A stretch of DNA of 13,117 nucleotides from positions 3,450 to 16,566 of the forward strand of contig WTHY01000008.1 in the NCBI GenBank assembly GCA_011522945.1, read 5' to 3'. Of the stretch, positions 1 through 7,258 are shown piece by piece (the stretch's first letter is position 1; the number at the start of each line of letters is the position of its first letter). This stretch comes from Alphaproteobacteria bacterium (lineage in GTDB: Bacteria; Pseudomonadota; Alphaproteobacteria; Puniceispirillales; Puniceispirillaceae). The position numbers and the translations under genes were made by a program. Below the pieces are notes generated by a model. The model was not told the origin of the DNA and ran no database searches. It saw only the letters and a program-made list of their open reading frames with translations.

Positions 1-992
1 AGAACCTTAGCTGGCTCGGGTGTACCAAAAGTCGGCGCACCGGTTTGCATTGATATAGAGCTTGCAAAGCTACCAAAAATAATGGGGGCACCAGGGGCTA
101 CAGCTTGTGAAAACGCAATCCCTGACAACGCTTCTGCCAATGTTTGGGTCAGTGTGCCAGCAACAGATACAGGGCTCATCGCGCCGGCCAGAATAAACGG
201 AGATAACACTGTCGCCTGACCGGCACGCGCATATACTTTCAGCGCACCGAGCATTGTGTCATCCCATGTCATTGGCGAGTTAGCATTAATTAGAGACACA
301 ATAACGCAATTATTATTCACAAACTCCTCACCAAAGAGGATTTTTGCCATATTTACTGTATCTTCTGCACGGCTTGGTGCTGTAACAGACCCCATAAATG
401 GCTTATCGGAATAGCGCATATGCGTATACACCATTTCCAAATGCCTTTTGGTAATTGGCAAATCCACAGGCTCACAAACTGTGCCGCCTGAATGGTGTAG
501 GCCTGGCAGCATATAGATGAGTTTTACGAAATTTCGAAAGTCCTCAATCTCTGCATAGCGACGTTCACCGTCTAGGTCGCGGACAAAAGGAGGACCGTAT
601 ACAGGCGCAAACACCAGGTTATCGCCGCCAATCTCTACAGATTTTGCTGGATTGCGGGCATGCTGGGTGAATGTCTTAGGCGCTGTTGCACATAGCTGAC
701 GTGCCAGACCACGCGGAAAATGCACACGCTCTCCTTTAACATCACAGCCAACTGACTTCAGGATATCCAGTGCCTCTGGATCATCGCGGAAATCAATACC
801 AATTTCCTCAAGTACAATCTCCGCATTCTCTTCAATAAGCTCTGCAGCTTCATCATGCAGAATATCAATAGGCGGCACCTTACGTTTAATGAATGCGGCT
901 GCTTCCACAGCGGCACCCGATGCTCTTGCCTGACGGCGTGTCTCACGACCACCGCCGCGGCGTCCTCGTCTTTCTGTATTTGCTTCTGCCAT
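1..992 (-). CDS. MttB-family (COG5598) methyltransferase, non-pyrrolysine-like, 3' end cut by window edge
   Basis: The first 330 codons are visible; the family is about 500 residues, so the C-terminal third lies beyond the left edge. Proteins of this family transfer a methyl group from a methylated amine (trimethylamine in archaea, glycine betaine, carnitine or proline betaine in some bacteria) to a corrinoid protein in the cytosol. The protein has an Arg/Gly-rich start (residues 8-25), then IPxIDIL-like and EEIGIDF segments (about 41-68) typical of the alphaproteobacterial branch, and a barrel core including SPMTWDDTMLGAL (about 242-254). No in-frame amber codon occurs in the visible part, so it is probably not a pyrrolysine enzyme, though the equivalent site may lie near or beyond the edge. 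The ATG at 992 has AAGGGA at 1000-1005, 7 nt away. It lies 49 nt downstream of the flavoprotein gene, probably co-transcribed. Substrate is unknown; a quaternary amine is inferred from context. No corrinoid protein gene is visible. Confidence 0.85.
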   Translation of the reverse strand, partial: MAEANTERRGRRGGGRETRRQARASGAAVEAAAFIKRKVPPIDILHDEAAELIEENAEIVLEEIGIDFRDDPEALDILKSVGCDVKGERVHFPRGLARQLCATAPKTFTQHARNPAKSVEIGGDNLVFAPVYGPPFVRDLDGERRYAEIEDFRNFVKLIYMLPGLHHSGGTVCEPVDLPITKRHLEMVYTHMRYSDKPFMGSVTAPSRAEDTVNMAKILFGEEFVNNNCVIVSLINANSPMTWDDTMLGALKVYARAGQATVLSPFILAGAMSPVSVAGTLTQTLAEALSGIAFSQAVAPGAPIIFGSFASSISMQTGAPTFGTPEPAKV

Positions 993-999
993 GATATCT

Positions 1000-1005
1000 T
1001 CCCTT
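1000..1005 (-). promoter_or_regulatory. Ribosome binding site of the MttB-family gene
   Basis: AAGGGA on the minus strand lies 7 nt before the ATG at 992. It supports this start over any other for the methyltransferase. Confidence 0.7.
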
Positions 1006-1008
1006 ACT

Positions 1009-1024
1009 GCATTCTAATGAATGC
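1009..1024 (-). repeat. Intergenic hairpin between flavoprotein and MttB-family genes
   Basis: GCATTC and GAATGC form a perfect 6-bp stem with a 4-nt loop, lying between the flavoprotein stop (1042) and the methyltransferase RBS (1000-1005). No T-run follows, so it is not a normal terminator. It could stabilise or process the transcript, or be chance. Confidence 0.35.
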
Positions 1025-1041
1025 TGAATTATGCCAGCGGA

Positions 1042-3477
1042 TTAAGCGCGCAGTTTTTCGTTATTTGGATCATATGGAGATTCAGCTACAACCTCAGCTT
1101 TATAACGTGTGCCAAGAATGTCGATTTCCACCATCGTACCAACTTCAGCAAGCTCAGGTGATATCATCGCAAGTGCGATTGAATAGCCGATACGGAAACC
1201 ATAGCCGCCAGATGTAGCTCGTCCTACAAGTTTGCCATCCAGGTAAAGTGGGTTACCACCGATAGGATCAGCATCAACAGTGTCGTGCACTTTCAACGTA
1301 ACAAAGCTGTTCTGGAAGCCACGTTCCTGCCAAGCCAATAATCCGGCACGTCCGATGAAATCCTCTTTTTGCAACTGCACGAACCTGTCTAGACCAGACT
1401 CAAAAGCTGCATATTCAATGCTCATCTCTGTGCCAACTAGTCTGTAGGATTTTTCAAGGCGCATGGCATCCATTGCTCTGATACCAAACGGCTTAATGCC
1501 TAAATCAGCACCCGCTTCGAATAACTTATCAAAAATGTAATTTTGATATTCGATCGGATGATGCAATTCCCAACCTAATTCGCCAACAAAGTTCACACGG
1601 GCTGCCAAAGCTGGTGCTAATCCTACATCAATCTGCTTGGCTGATAGCCAGCGGAATGACTCGTTAGACAGGTCTGTGCGTGTTAGACGTTGCAGTAGCT
1701 CACGCGACTTAGGACCAGCTAGCACAAGCACACCCATAGAATTGGTGATATCTGTAAAGCTCACTGACCTGTCAGTTGGCATATGCTTTTTAATCCAGTC
1801 ATGGTCGAGACGTGTCGCTGCGCCTGCAGAGACAAGATAGAAGCTCTCATCAGATTCACGCATAATGGTGAATTCAGAATGCACGCCGCCACGTGGTGCT
1901 AGCGCATGTGCAAGAACAACACGGCCAACCGTTTTCGGCACCTTATTGGCAATCAGCTTATTCAGGAAGGCTTCAGCGCCAGGGCCCTCAATACGGCATT
2001 TCGCAAAGGCTGACATATCCAGAACACCAACATTTTCTGCTGTGTTGCGAACTTCATTGCCAACATGTTCAAACCAGTTAGACCGGCGGAAAGACCAATG
2101 ATCCTCCTGCGGTGTGCCTTCTGGTGCAAACCAGTTTGCGCGCTCCCAGCCAAATTTATGGCCAAATACAGCCCCCATATCTTTTAGCCTGTCATAACAA
2201 GGCACGGTGCGCAGTGGGCGTGCTGCCTCTCTCTCCTCATCCGGATAATGCACTGTAAATACATTTGCGTAGGCTTCTTCATTCTTTTCTTTGAGATAGC
2301 TCTTTGTGGCATAGGCACCAAAGCGGCGTGGATCCACACCATTCATATCAATGGTCGGCTCGCCCTCAACAATCCATTCAGCGAGCTGCCAGCCAGCACC
2401 ACCAGCGGCTGTTATACCAAAACTATGACCTTCGTTGAGCCAGAAATTTGGCAAGTCCCAAGCAGGACCGATAATTGGGCTACCATCTGGTGTATAGGCA
2501 ATCGCCCCATTATAGACTTTTTTCACACCAACTTCTGCAAAAGCTGGCACACGATGTATAGCCGATTCGATATGCGGCATCAGGCGCTCAAGATCTTCCT
2601 GGAACAACTCATATTCACTGTCATCTGATGGGCCATCAAAATAACAAACTGGTGCACCCACTTCATAAGGGCCTAGGATTAGGCCTCCATTTTCTTCACG
2701 CATATACCAGCTGCCATCAGATTCGCGCAGCACGCCCATTTCCGGCAAACCTTTTGCCTGACGTTCCTGAATAGCTGGATGTGGTTCCGTGACGATATAT
2801 TGGTGTTCAACAGGGATAACAGGAATATCTAAACCAACCATTTCACCTGTTTTGCGTGCAAAATTCCCTGTGGCAGAAACGATATGCTCGCATGTAATCG
2901 TGCCTTTATCAGTTTCGACTTGCCATTCGCCAGAGGCTGTGCGGCTTATGCTTGTCACCGTTGTATTGCGGTAGATTTCTGCACCACGGTCGCGCGCGCC
3001 TTTTGCAAGCGCCTGCGTTAGGTCAGCTGGCTGGATATAGCCATCATTTGGATGCCGAATAGCGCCAATCAACCCTTCTGGCTGTGCAAGAGGCCATAAC
3101 TCAACCACCTGTTCCGGGGTTAGGACTTCAACATCAACACCAATTGTCTCAGCAACACCGCGATATTGCATATATTCATCCATACGGTCTTGGTTAGTTG
3201 CAAGACGGATATTGGAGACACGCGATAGACCAGCATATTGCCCGGTCTCAGCTTCCAGATTGCCATAAAGCTCTACAGAATATTTGTGGATTTGCCCTAC
3301 AGAGTACGACATGTTGAATAGCGGCAGGAGACCAGCTGCATGCCATGTGGAGCCTGATGTTAATTCTTTTCGCTCAATCAGAGCTACATCTGTCCAGCCC
3401 TTTTTTGCCAGATGATATAGCGTTGATACGCCAACAACACCGCCGCCAATTACGACAACACGCGCATGTGATTTCAT
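1042..3477 (-). CDS. GcvT-fused FAD-dependent oxidoreductase, dimethylglycine/sarcosine dehydrogenase-like
   Basis: This is an 811-residue flavoprotein of the dimethylglycine/sarcosine dehydrogenase family. These enzymes oxidatively remove an N-methyl group from a methylated glycine and pass the carbon to tetrahydrofolate. The N-terminal FAD Rossmann motif GGGVVG is at residues 11-16 with acidic E35. SGSTWHAAG at 41-49 contains H46, the position of the covalent FAD-linking histidine in mammalian DMGDH. The DAO domain runs to about 370, then a central FAO_M-like linker (about 370-440), then a GcvT folate-binding domain with its C-terminal barrel to the end. The ATG at 3477 is chosen because AGGAG lies 7 nt upstream; an upstream extension to 3561 would add 28 residues without family similarity and displace the Rossmann start. 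It is followed 49 nt later by the MttB-family gene. The exact substrate (dimethylglycine, sarcosine or another N-methyl amine) cannot be told from the sequence. Confidence 0.88.
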   Translation of the reverse strand: MKSHARVVVIGGGVVGVSTLYHLAKKGWTDVALIERKELTSGSTWHAAGLLPLFNMSYSVGQIHKYSVELYGNLEAETGQYAGLSRVSNIRLATNQDRMDEYMQYRGVAETIGVDVEVLTPEQVVELWPLAQPEGLIGAIRHPNDGYIQPADLTQALAKGARDRGAEIYRNTTVTSISRTASGEWQVETDKGTITCEHIVSATGNFARKTGEMVGLDIPVIPVEHQYIVTEPHPAIQERQAKGLPEMGVLRESDGSWYMREENGGLILGPYEVGAPVCYFDGPSDDSEYELFQEDLERLMPHIESAIHRVPAFAEVGVKKVYNGAIAYTPDGSPIIGPAWDLPNFWLNEGHSFGITAAGGAGWQLAEWIVEGEPTIDMNGVDPRRFGAYATKSYLKEKNEEAYANVFTVHYPDEEREAARPLRTVPCYDRLKDMGAVFGHKFGWERANWFAPEGTPQEDHWSFRRSNWFEHVGNEVRNTAENVGVLDMSAFAKCRIEGPGAEAFLNKLIANKVPKTVGRVVLAHALAPRGGVHSEFTIMRESDESFYLVSAGAATRLDHDWIKKHMPTDRSVSFTDITNSMGVLVLAGPKSRELLQRLTRTDLSNESFRWLSAKQIDVGLAPALAARVNFVGELGWELHHPIEYQNYIFDKLFEAGADLGIKPFGIRAMDAMRLEKSYRLVGTEMSIEYAAFESGLDRFVQLQKEDFIGRAGLLAWQERGFQNSFVTLKVHDTVDADPIGGNPLYLDGKLVGRATSGGYGFRIGYSIALAMISPELAEVGTMVEIDILGTRYKAEVVAESPYDPNNEKLRA

Positions 3478-3484
3478 CGTCACT

Positions 3485-3489
3485 CTCCT
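3485..3489 (-). promoter_or_regulatory. Ribosome binding site deciding the flavoprotein start
   Basis: AGGAG on the minus strand lies 7 nt before the ATG at 3477. It is the strongest Shine-Dalgarno match among the genes here and argues against the longer frame starting at 3561. Confidence 0.8.
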
Positions 3490-3512
3490 GAAATACACAG
3501 AATAGATAGAGT

Positions 3513-3535
3513 TTTTGCCTGTACTACCTGCAAAA
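3513..3535. promoter_or_regulatory. 23-bp dyad, candidate operator of the methylamine operon
   Basis: TTTTGC, GTA, a central base, TAC and GCAAAA are arranged symmetrically about 3524, giving 9 mirrored pairs out of 11. The dyad sits 36-58 bp before the flavoprotein start codon, where a repressor or activator would act. Which regulator binds is unknown; no regulator gene is adjacent. Confidence 0.45.
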
Positions 3536-3647
3536 TTGAGGTTTGAGTAAAGCAGGTTCACCTAGTCTGGATATGCAAAAATGCGACAAAGTTTTGACTG
3601 ATTTTGCGTATTAAGACACTATGTCGGATATGCGCTAATTTTTGTAT

Positions 3648-4271
3648 CTAGGGATTGAGGCGTGTTGCAACCCAGTTGCCAGCATCATCTTGAATATACC
3701 GGAATCTATCATGCAAACGATAAGCGCCGTCAGCCCAGAATTCTATTTCCTGCGGTTTTATGATAAAGCCACCCCAATGTGGCGGACGTGGCACATCAAC
3801 ACCCTCAAAACGCGCCTCAATATCTTCTACGGCAGCGGCTAATTCAGATCTTGTATTTATTGGTGTCGATTGTGCAGAGGCCCATGCGCCTATGCGGCTT
3901 CCACGATGACGTGTGGCGAAATATGCATCTGATTGTGCCGAGGAGACCTGCTCGACAGAGCCAACAACACGAACCTGGCGTCGCAAAGACTTCCAATGCA
4001 TTACAAAGGCTGCCTTTCCTGTTGCCAAAAGTTCCCCTGATTTACGGCTTTCATAGTTTGTGTAAAACACAAATCCGTCTTCAGATACCTCCTTTAGCAG
4101 GACCATCCGCACAGACGGCATACCGTCCTTATCCACTGACGCAATGGCCATTGCGTCAGGGTCATTTATTTCAGTTGCCTTAGCGTCTTCAAACCAACGT
4201 GCAAATAGCGTGAATGGATTTTCAGTCAGCTGATCAGCATGGAGTGGGCTTTCAATGGAATGATCTGTCAT
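3648..4271 (-). CDS. pdxH: Pyridoxamine/pyridoxine 5'-phosphate oxidase
   Basis: A 207-residue cytosolic FMN enzyme that oxidises pyridoxine or pyridoxamine 5'-phosphate to pyridoxal 5'-phosphate, the last step of B6 synthesis and salvage. Length matches the family (about 200-220). Conserved pieces are RMVLLK at 55-60 (FMN/substrate), FYTNYESRKSGEL at 69-81 (FMN phosphate), RRQVRVVG at 97-104, RPPHWGG at 162-168, and the C-terminal FWADGAYRLHDR at 178-189 with the R-x-H pair (R185, H187) that contacts the substrate, ending in the usual RLNP. The ATG at 4271 has only a weak RBS but there is no better start. It is transcribed away from the glycine-zipper gene. The flavoprotein gene starts 170 nt after its stop and probably has its own promoter. 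Confidence 0.96.
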   Translation of the reverse strand: MTDHSIESPLHADQLTENPFTLFARWFEDAKATEINDPDAMAIASVDKDGMPSVRMVLLKEVSEDGFVFYTNYESRKSGELLATGKAAFVMHWKSLRRQVRVVGSVEQVSSAQSDAYFATRHRGSRIGAWASAQSTPINTRSELAAAVEDIEARFEGVDVPRPPHWGGFIIKPQEIEFWADGAYRLHDRFRYIQDDAGNWVATRLNP

Positions 4272-4337
4272 AGCTTAAATCTTTACGATGATATCTCTGG
4301 TATCGACATTAAGTTGGCATCAGGATAATGCATAATT

Positions 4338-4367
4338 GTTATATGGGCTTGCCTTCATTCAGGGCAA
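4338..4367 (-). promoter_or_regulatory. Candidate sigma-70 promoter of pdxH
   Basis: On the minus strand, TTGCCC (4362-4367) and TATAAC (4338-4343) are separated by 18 bp, a reasonable -35/-10 pair about 65 bp before the pdxH start. The -35 element and spacer overlap a 7-bp inverted repeat (4347-4369). The assignment is by consensus match only. Confidence 0.4.
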
Positions 4368-4369
4368 GC
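4347..4369. repeat. Inverted repeat in the pdxH/glycine-zipper divergent region
   Basis: GCTTGCC (4347-4353) and GGCAAGC (4363-4369) form a perfect 7-bp dyad around a 9-nt centre. No T-run follows directly on either strand, so an operator over the pdxH promoter is more likely than a terminator. Confidence 0.4.
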
Positions 4370-4422
4370 TTGCTTGTAGGTTTTTCCTGACTTTCCAGTA
4401 ATGCGGCTGCAAAACCACAAAA

Positions 4423-4451
4423 TTGCCATAATGTTTTAATGAGATTAAACT
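4423..4451 (+). promoter_or_regulatory. Candidate promoter of the glycine-zipper gene
   Basis: TTGCCA (4423-4428) and TAAACT (4446-4451) are spaced 17 bp apart, giving a leader of roughly 85 nt before the ATG at 4544. The -35 fits well and the -10 only moderately. The 272-bp intergenic region shows no small gene or RNA that I recognise. Confidence 0.3.
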
Positions 4452-4543
4452 TCAGAAACTCTTTTACTTTTGGGGGCATTACCCCTTATTACAAGTAATG
4501 ATTTAGGTATCTGCCATCTTTAGGTTTTGAGGGAGATGATATT

Positions 4544-5083
4544 ATGAAAAAGACATTGCTGAGCCTGCCGATTATGGCGCTTGCTGTGACTGCACAGCCG
4601 GCATTTGCTGAGACTCGCATCGAGACTGTTCTAGGCACAGTTACATCTGTCACGCCTTTGACAACAAATATTGTACGCGAAACCCCAAAGACAGAGCGTA
4701 TCTGCAAAGACGAAAAAGTACCCATCTACGCGAAAGGTAGTGATGATGGTGAACTTGGCGGCCTGATTATCGGCGGTCTTATTGGCTCAGCGGTTGGCAA
4801 TAAATTATCAGATGCTAATGGTGCTGGTGCAGCTGGCGCCGTAGCTGGCGCGCTTTTAGGCCGTGAGCAATCAAAGAAAAATAAGGGCAAGATTGTAGGG
4901 TACGAACAACAAACTGTATGTTCAGAGAACCAAATCTTAGTTTCCGAGACGATTGAGCGCGTTACAGGCTATCGTTTGAAAATTGAGGCTGATGACAGAA
5001 TTCTGCAGCTTGAAGTGCCTGACAATCGTCAGGTTGGAGAGCGTGTCGAATTACGCAAGGAAGTTTCCTACTCACTACGCTAA
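4544..5083 (+). CDS. Secreted glycine-zipper (Rickettsia 17-kDa antigen-like) envelope protein
   Basis: A 179-residue exported protein. The N-terminus is a clear Sec signal peptide: KK, a hydrophobic core, and a likely signal peptidase I cleavage after AFA at residue 22. There is no lipobox cysteine, so unlike the classical 17-kDa antigens it is probably not a lipoprotein. Residues 69-106 form a glycine zipper with GxxxG-spaced glycines (G69, G73, G77, G81, G85, then G95, G98, G102, G106), which could pack as two helices in or on a membrane. Two cysteines in the mature chain (C54 and C126) flank the zipper and could form a disulfide in the periplasm. The C-terminal part (about 120-179) resembles the small beta domain often following such zippers. 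The RBS GGGAG lies about 8 nt before the ATG. The gene stands alone, with its own terminator. Function is unknown; an envelope-stability role is inference from the family. Confidence 0.8.
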   Translation: MKKTLLSLPIMALAVTAQPAFAETRIETVLGTVTSVTPLTTNIVRETPKTERICKDEKVPIYAKGSDDGELGGLIIGGLIGSAVGNKLSDANGAGAAGAVAGALLGREQSKKNKGKIVGYEQQTVCSENQILVSETIERVTGYRLKIEADDRILQLEVPDNRQVGERVELRKEVSYSLR

Positions 5084-5102
5084 TCTCACCATTAGATAAA
5101 AT

Positions 5103-5141
5103 GCCTGCATGCTGTAGCTTGCCGCATGCAGGCTTTATTTT
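5103..5141 (+). terminator. Intrinsic terminator after the glycine-zipper gene
   Basis: GCCTGCATGC and GCATGCAGGC form a perfect 10-bp stem (5103-5112 with 5124-5133) around an 11-nt loop, followed by TTTATTTT. It begins 20 nt after the stop at 5083 and isolates the gene from fabI. Confidence 0.9.
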
Positions 5142-5168
5142 GTATAAGATTTAGACATTCCCTATTCT
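5140..5168 (+). promoter_or_regulatory. Weak candidate promoter of fabI-aroC
   Basis: TTGTAT (5140-5145) and TATTCT (5163-5168) have the ideal 17-bp spacing just after the terminator, about 65 bp before the fabI start. Matches to consensus are only partial, so this is tentative. Confidence 0.22.
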
Positions 5169-5234
5169 GCTTAGCACGTCGTATCAACTTAGCCGAATAG
5201 TGGCTCACTTTTGATGAACATTGGACGTAACATT

Positions 5235-6056
5235 ATGACAAATACTGCAAATGCATCTGGCATCATGGCTGGCAAACGTGGCCTTATCATGGGTGTGGCC
5301 AATAATCGGTCTATCGGATGGGGTATTGCCGCTGCTGCCGCAGCCCAAGGCGCTGAACTGGCTTTTACCTATCAAGGTGATGCCCTGAAAAAGCGTGTAG
5401 AGCCCCTCGCAGCCTCTGTTGGCAGTGATTTTGTAGCTGAATGCGATGTGACAGATGATGCCTCTGTCGATGCTGTATTTAATGAAGTACAGAAAAGATG
5501 GGGCAAATTAGATTTTGTCGTCCACGCCATTGCCTATTCTGACAAAGAAGAATTAACAGGCGGTTATGTAGATACCAGCCGTGACAATTTTACAAAAACA
5601 ATGGATATTTCTGTCTATTCTTTCACAGCGATCGCGAAACGTGCTGCTGAATTGATGCCAGATGGCGGGTCTCTATTGACGATGACCTATTATGGCGCCG
5701 AGCGGGTGATGCCACATTATAATGTTATGGGTGTTGCAAAAGCCGCGCTGGAAGCATCTGTGCGCTATCTGGCTGTCGACCTTGGCGGCAAGAATATCCG
5801 GGTTAATGGCCTATCAGCTGGCCCGATGAAGACATTAGCCGCCTCTGGCATTGGTGATTTCCGCTACATTCTGAAATGGAACGAATATAACTCACCATTG
5901 AAGCGGAATGTGACATTAGAAGATGTCGGTGGCGCTGGCTTATATCTGGTATCTGACTTGTCGTCAGGTGTATCAGGTGAGACGCATCATGTGGATTGCG
6001 GGTATCATGTCGTTGGCATGAAAGCTGTTGATGCACCTGATATAACGACTGTTTAA
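5235..6056 (+). CDS. fabI: Enoyl-[acyl-carrier-protein] reductase (NADH), FabI type
   Basis: A 273-residue cytosolic short-chain dehydrogenase-fold enzyme that reduces the enoyl-ACP double bond, the last step of each fatty-acid elongation cycle. The N-terminal nucleotide-binding segment GVANNRSIGWGIA is at 20-32. The catalytic triad of FabI is present: Y152 and Y162 (E. coli Y146/Y156) and K169 (E. coli K163) in TYYGAERVMPHYNVMGVAKA. The SAGPMKTLAASGI loop (about 198-210) is also typical. At the position of E. coli G93 this protein has alanine (HAIAY, 97-101), which also occurs in functional FabI of other bacteria. The ATG at 5235 gives the family's usual length and has GGA 9 nt upstream; the frame is open back to a TTG at 5211 but without an RBS. 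aroC begins 12 nt after the stop, so the two are likely co-transcribed. Confidence 0.95.
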   Translation: MTNTANASGIMAGKRGLIMGVANNRSIGWGIAAAAAAQGAELAFTYQGDALKKRVEPLAASVGSDFVAECDVTDDASVDAVFNEVQKRWGKLDFVVHAIAYSDKEELTGGYVDTSRDNFTKTMDISVYSFTAIAKRAAELMPDGGSLLTMTYYGAERVMPHYNVMGVAKAALEASVRYLAVDLGGKNIRVNGLSAGPMKTLAASGIGDFRYILKWNEYNSPLKRNVTLEDVGGAGLYLVSDLSSGVSGETHHVDCGYHVVGMKAVDAPDITTV

Positions 6057-6068
6057 AGCCAAAATCAT

Positions 6069-7163
6069 ATGTCTGATAATCTATTTGGTAAATTATTCTC
6101 TTTTTCCACATTTGGAGAGAGCCACGGCCCAGCAATTGGCTGTCTCGTCGATGGTGTGCCACCGCGTCTGCCGTTGAGTGCAGAGGATATTCAGCCCTAT
6201 CTCGATCGCCGCAAGCCTGGACAAAACCGCTTTGTGACACAAAGACGGGAAGCTGATGAGGTAGAAATTTTATCAGGCGTTTTTGAAGGCCAAACCACTG
6301 GTACACCTATCGGCCTTTTGATCCGAAATACAGACCAGCGCTCAAAAGATTATGGCGAAATTGCACGTCAGTTCCGCCCTGGTCATGCTGACTATACCTA
6401 TCAGGCCAAATATGGTGTGCGTGATTATCGTGGCGGTGGACGCTCATCAGCCCGTGAGACAGCTATGCGAGTCGCAGCCGGTGCAATCGCAGATATCGCC
6501 CTCAGACATATATTAGGGTCATCCTACAAGGTCATAGGCTCTGTTGTGCAGATTGGGCCACATAAAATCGACCCAAGTCGTTTTGATGCCTCTGAAATTG
6601 ACAATAACCCGTTCTTCTGTGCAGATCCCGTTGCCGCAAAAGACTGGGAGGCCTATCTAGATGAGGTGCGCAAATCAGGCTCCTCGGCTGGTGCGATCTT
6701 ACAAGTTACAGCCTCTGGCATCCCAGCAGGATTAGGACAGCCTATTTATGGCAAATTAGATACAGAATTGGCCGCAGCAATGATGTCAATTAATGCTGTA
6801 AAAGGTGTAGAGATCGGCAGTGGCTTTGATTTGGCCGCAATTCCGGGTGAAATAGCAGGTGATGAAATGCGTGCTGCAGATGGCAGCGATACACCAGATT
6901 TTCTAAGCAACCATGCAGGTGGCATTTTAGGCGGTATTTCCTCTGGTCAGGAGATTGTAGTCCGATTGGCGATTAAACCAACCTCATCTATTTTGACAAC
7001 TCGCCAGTCAGTTGATCTTGATGGTAAGGATGTTGATGTTATGACCAAGGGACGTCACGACCCTTGTGTTGGCATTCGCGGCGTTCCTGTCGCAGAGGCT
7101 ATGATGGCTTGTGTTCTGCTCGATCAGCTGATGCGCCATAAAGCGCAGACTGGCTTGTTTTAA
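6069..7163 (+). CDS. aroC: Chorismate synthase
   Basis: A 364-residue cytosolic enzyme that converts 5-enolpyruvylshikimate 3-phosphate to chorismate with reduced FMN, the last common step to aromatic amino acids, folate and quinones. All signatures are present: FGESHGPAIGCLVDG (15-29) with H19, RRKPGQNRFVTQRREAD (47-63), FRPGHADYTY (102-111) with H106, GGGRSSARETAMRVAAGAIA (122-141), and the C-terminal RHDPCVGIRGVPVAEAM. Length is standard (about 350-370). It follows fabI by 12 nt, with only a weak RBS before the ATG, which hints at translation coupled to or dependent on fabI. It faces tlyA across a 242-bp gap without an obvious terminator. Confidence 0.97.
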   Translation: MSDNLFGKLFSFSTFGESHGPAIGCLVDGVPPRLPLSAEDIQPYLDRRKPGQNRFVTQRREADEVEILSGVFEGQTTGTPIGLLIRNTDQRSKDYGEIARQFRPGHADYTYQAKYGVRDYRGGGRSSARETAMRVAAGAIADIALRHILGSSYKVIGSVVQIGPHKIDPSRFDASEIDNNPFFCADPVAAKDWEAYLDEVRKSGSSAGAILQVTASGIPAGLGQPIYGKLDTELAAAMMSINAVKGVEIGSGFDLAAIPGEIAGDEMRAADGSDTPDFLSNHAGGILGGISSGQEIVVRLAIKPTSSILTTRQSVDLDGKDVDVMTKGRHDPCVGIRGVPVAEAMMACVLLDQLMRHKAQTGLF

Positions 7164-7212
7164 ACGACATATCCCCAGGGACGACTAGTAACCGAATTAT
7201 TGCCGGGCCAGC

Positions 7213-7228
7213 TGCTAAGGGTTTAGCA
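7213..7228. repeat. Small inverted repeat in the aroC/tlyA convergent gap
   Basis: TGCTAA and TTAGCA form a 6-bp stem around a 4-nt loop, 50 nt after the aroC stop. No T-run follows on either strand, so I do not call it a terminator; it may be chance. Confidence 0.25.
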
Positions 7229-7258
7229 CGAAGGCATCGAGCAGAGGCGACCTTTAGC

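Noticed and set aside
1..992. Pyrrolysine-containing trimethylamine methyltransferase
   Set aside because: No in-frame TAG is present in the visible 330 codons; the equivalent site may lie near the edge, so this is a lean, not proof.
2248..2628. Plus-strand open frame opposite the flavoprotein gene
   Set aside because: It lies wholly inside a well-supported gene on the other strand and its product is low-complexity, without a recognisable domain.
3478..3561. Longer start of the flavoprotein at 3561
   Set aside because: The 28 extra residues have no family resemblance, lie across the putative control dyad, and the ATG at 3477 has a strong RBS right before the Rossmann fold.
3478..3647. Glycine riboswitch in front of the GcvT-fused gene
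   Set aside because: A CAGGCAAAA stretch near 3512-3522 (minus strand) resembles one piece of the glycine aptamer, but the GGAGAG and GCACCGAAGG parts are missing.
3779..4183. Plus-strand open frame of 134 codons opposite pdxH
   Set aside because: A shadow of the clear pdxH reading frame; no RBS or domain.
5211..5234. TTG start of fabI at 5211 or ATG at 5214
   Set aside because: Neither has a Shine-Dalgarno sequence, and both add residues beyond the family length; the ATG at 5235 fits better.
5523..5537. FabI alanine at the E. coli G93 position as a triclosan-resistance change
   Set aside because: Alanine is the natural residue there in other functional FabI such as that of Staphylococcus aureus, which is triclosan-sensitive.
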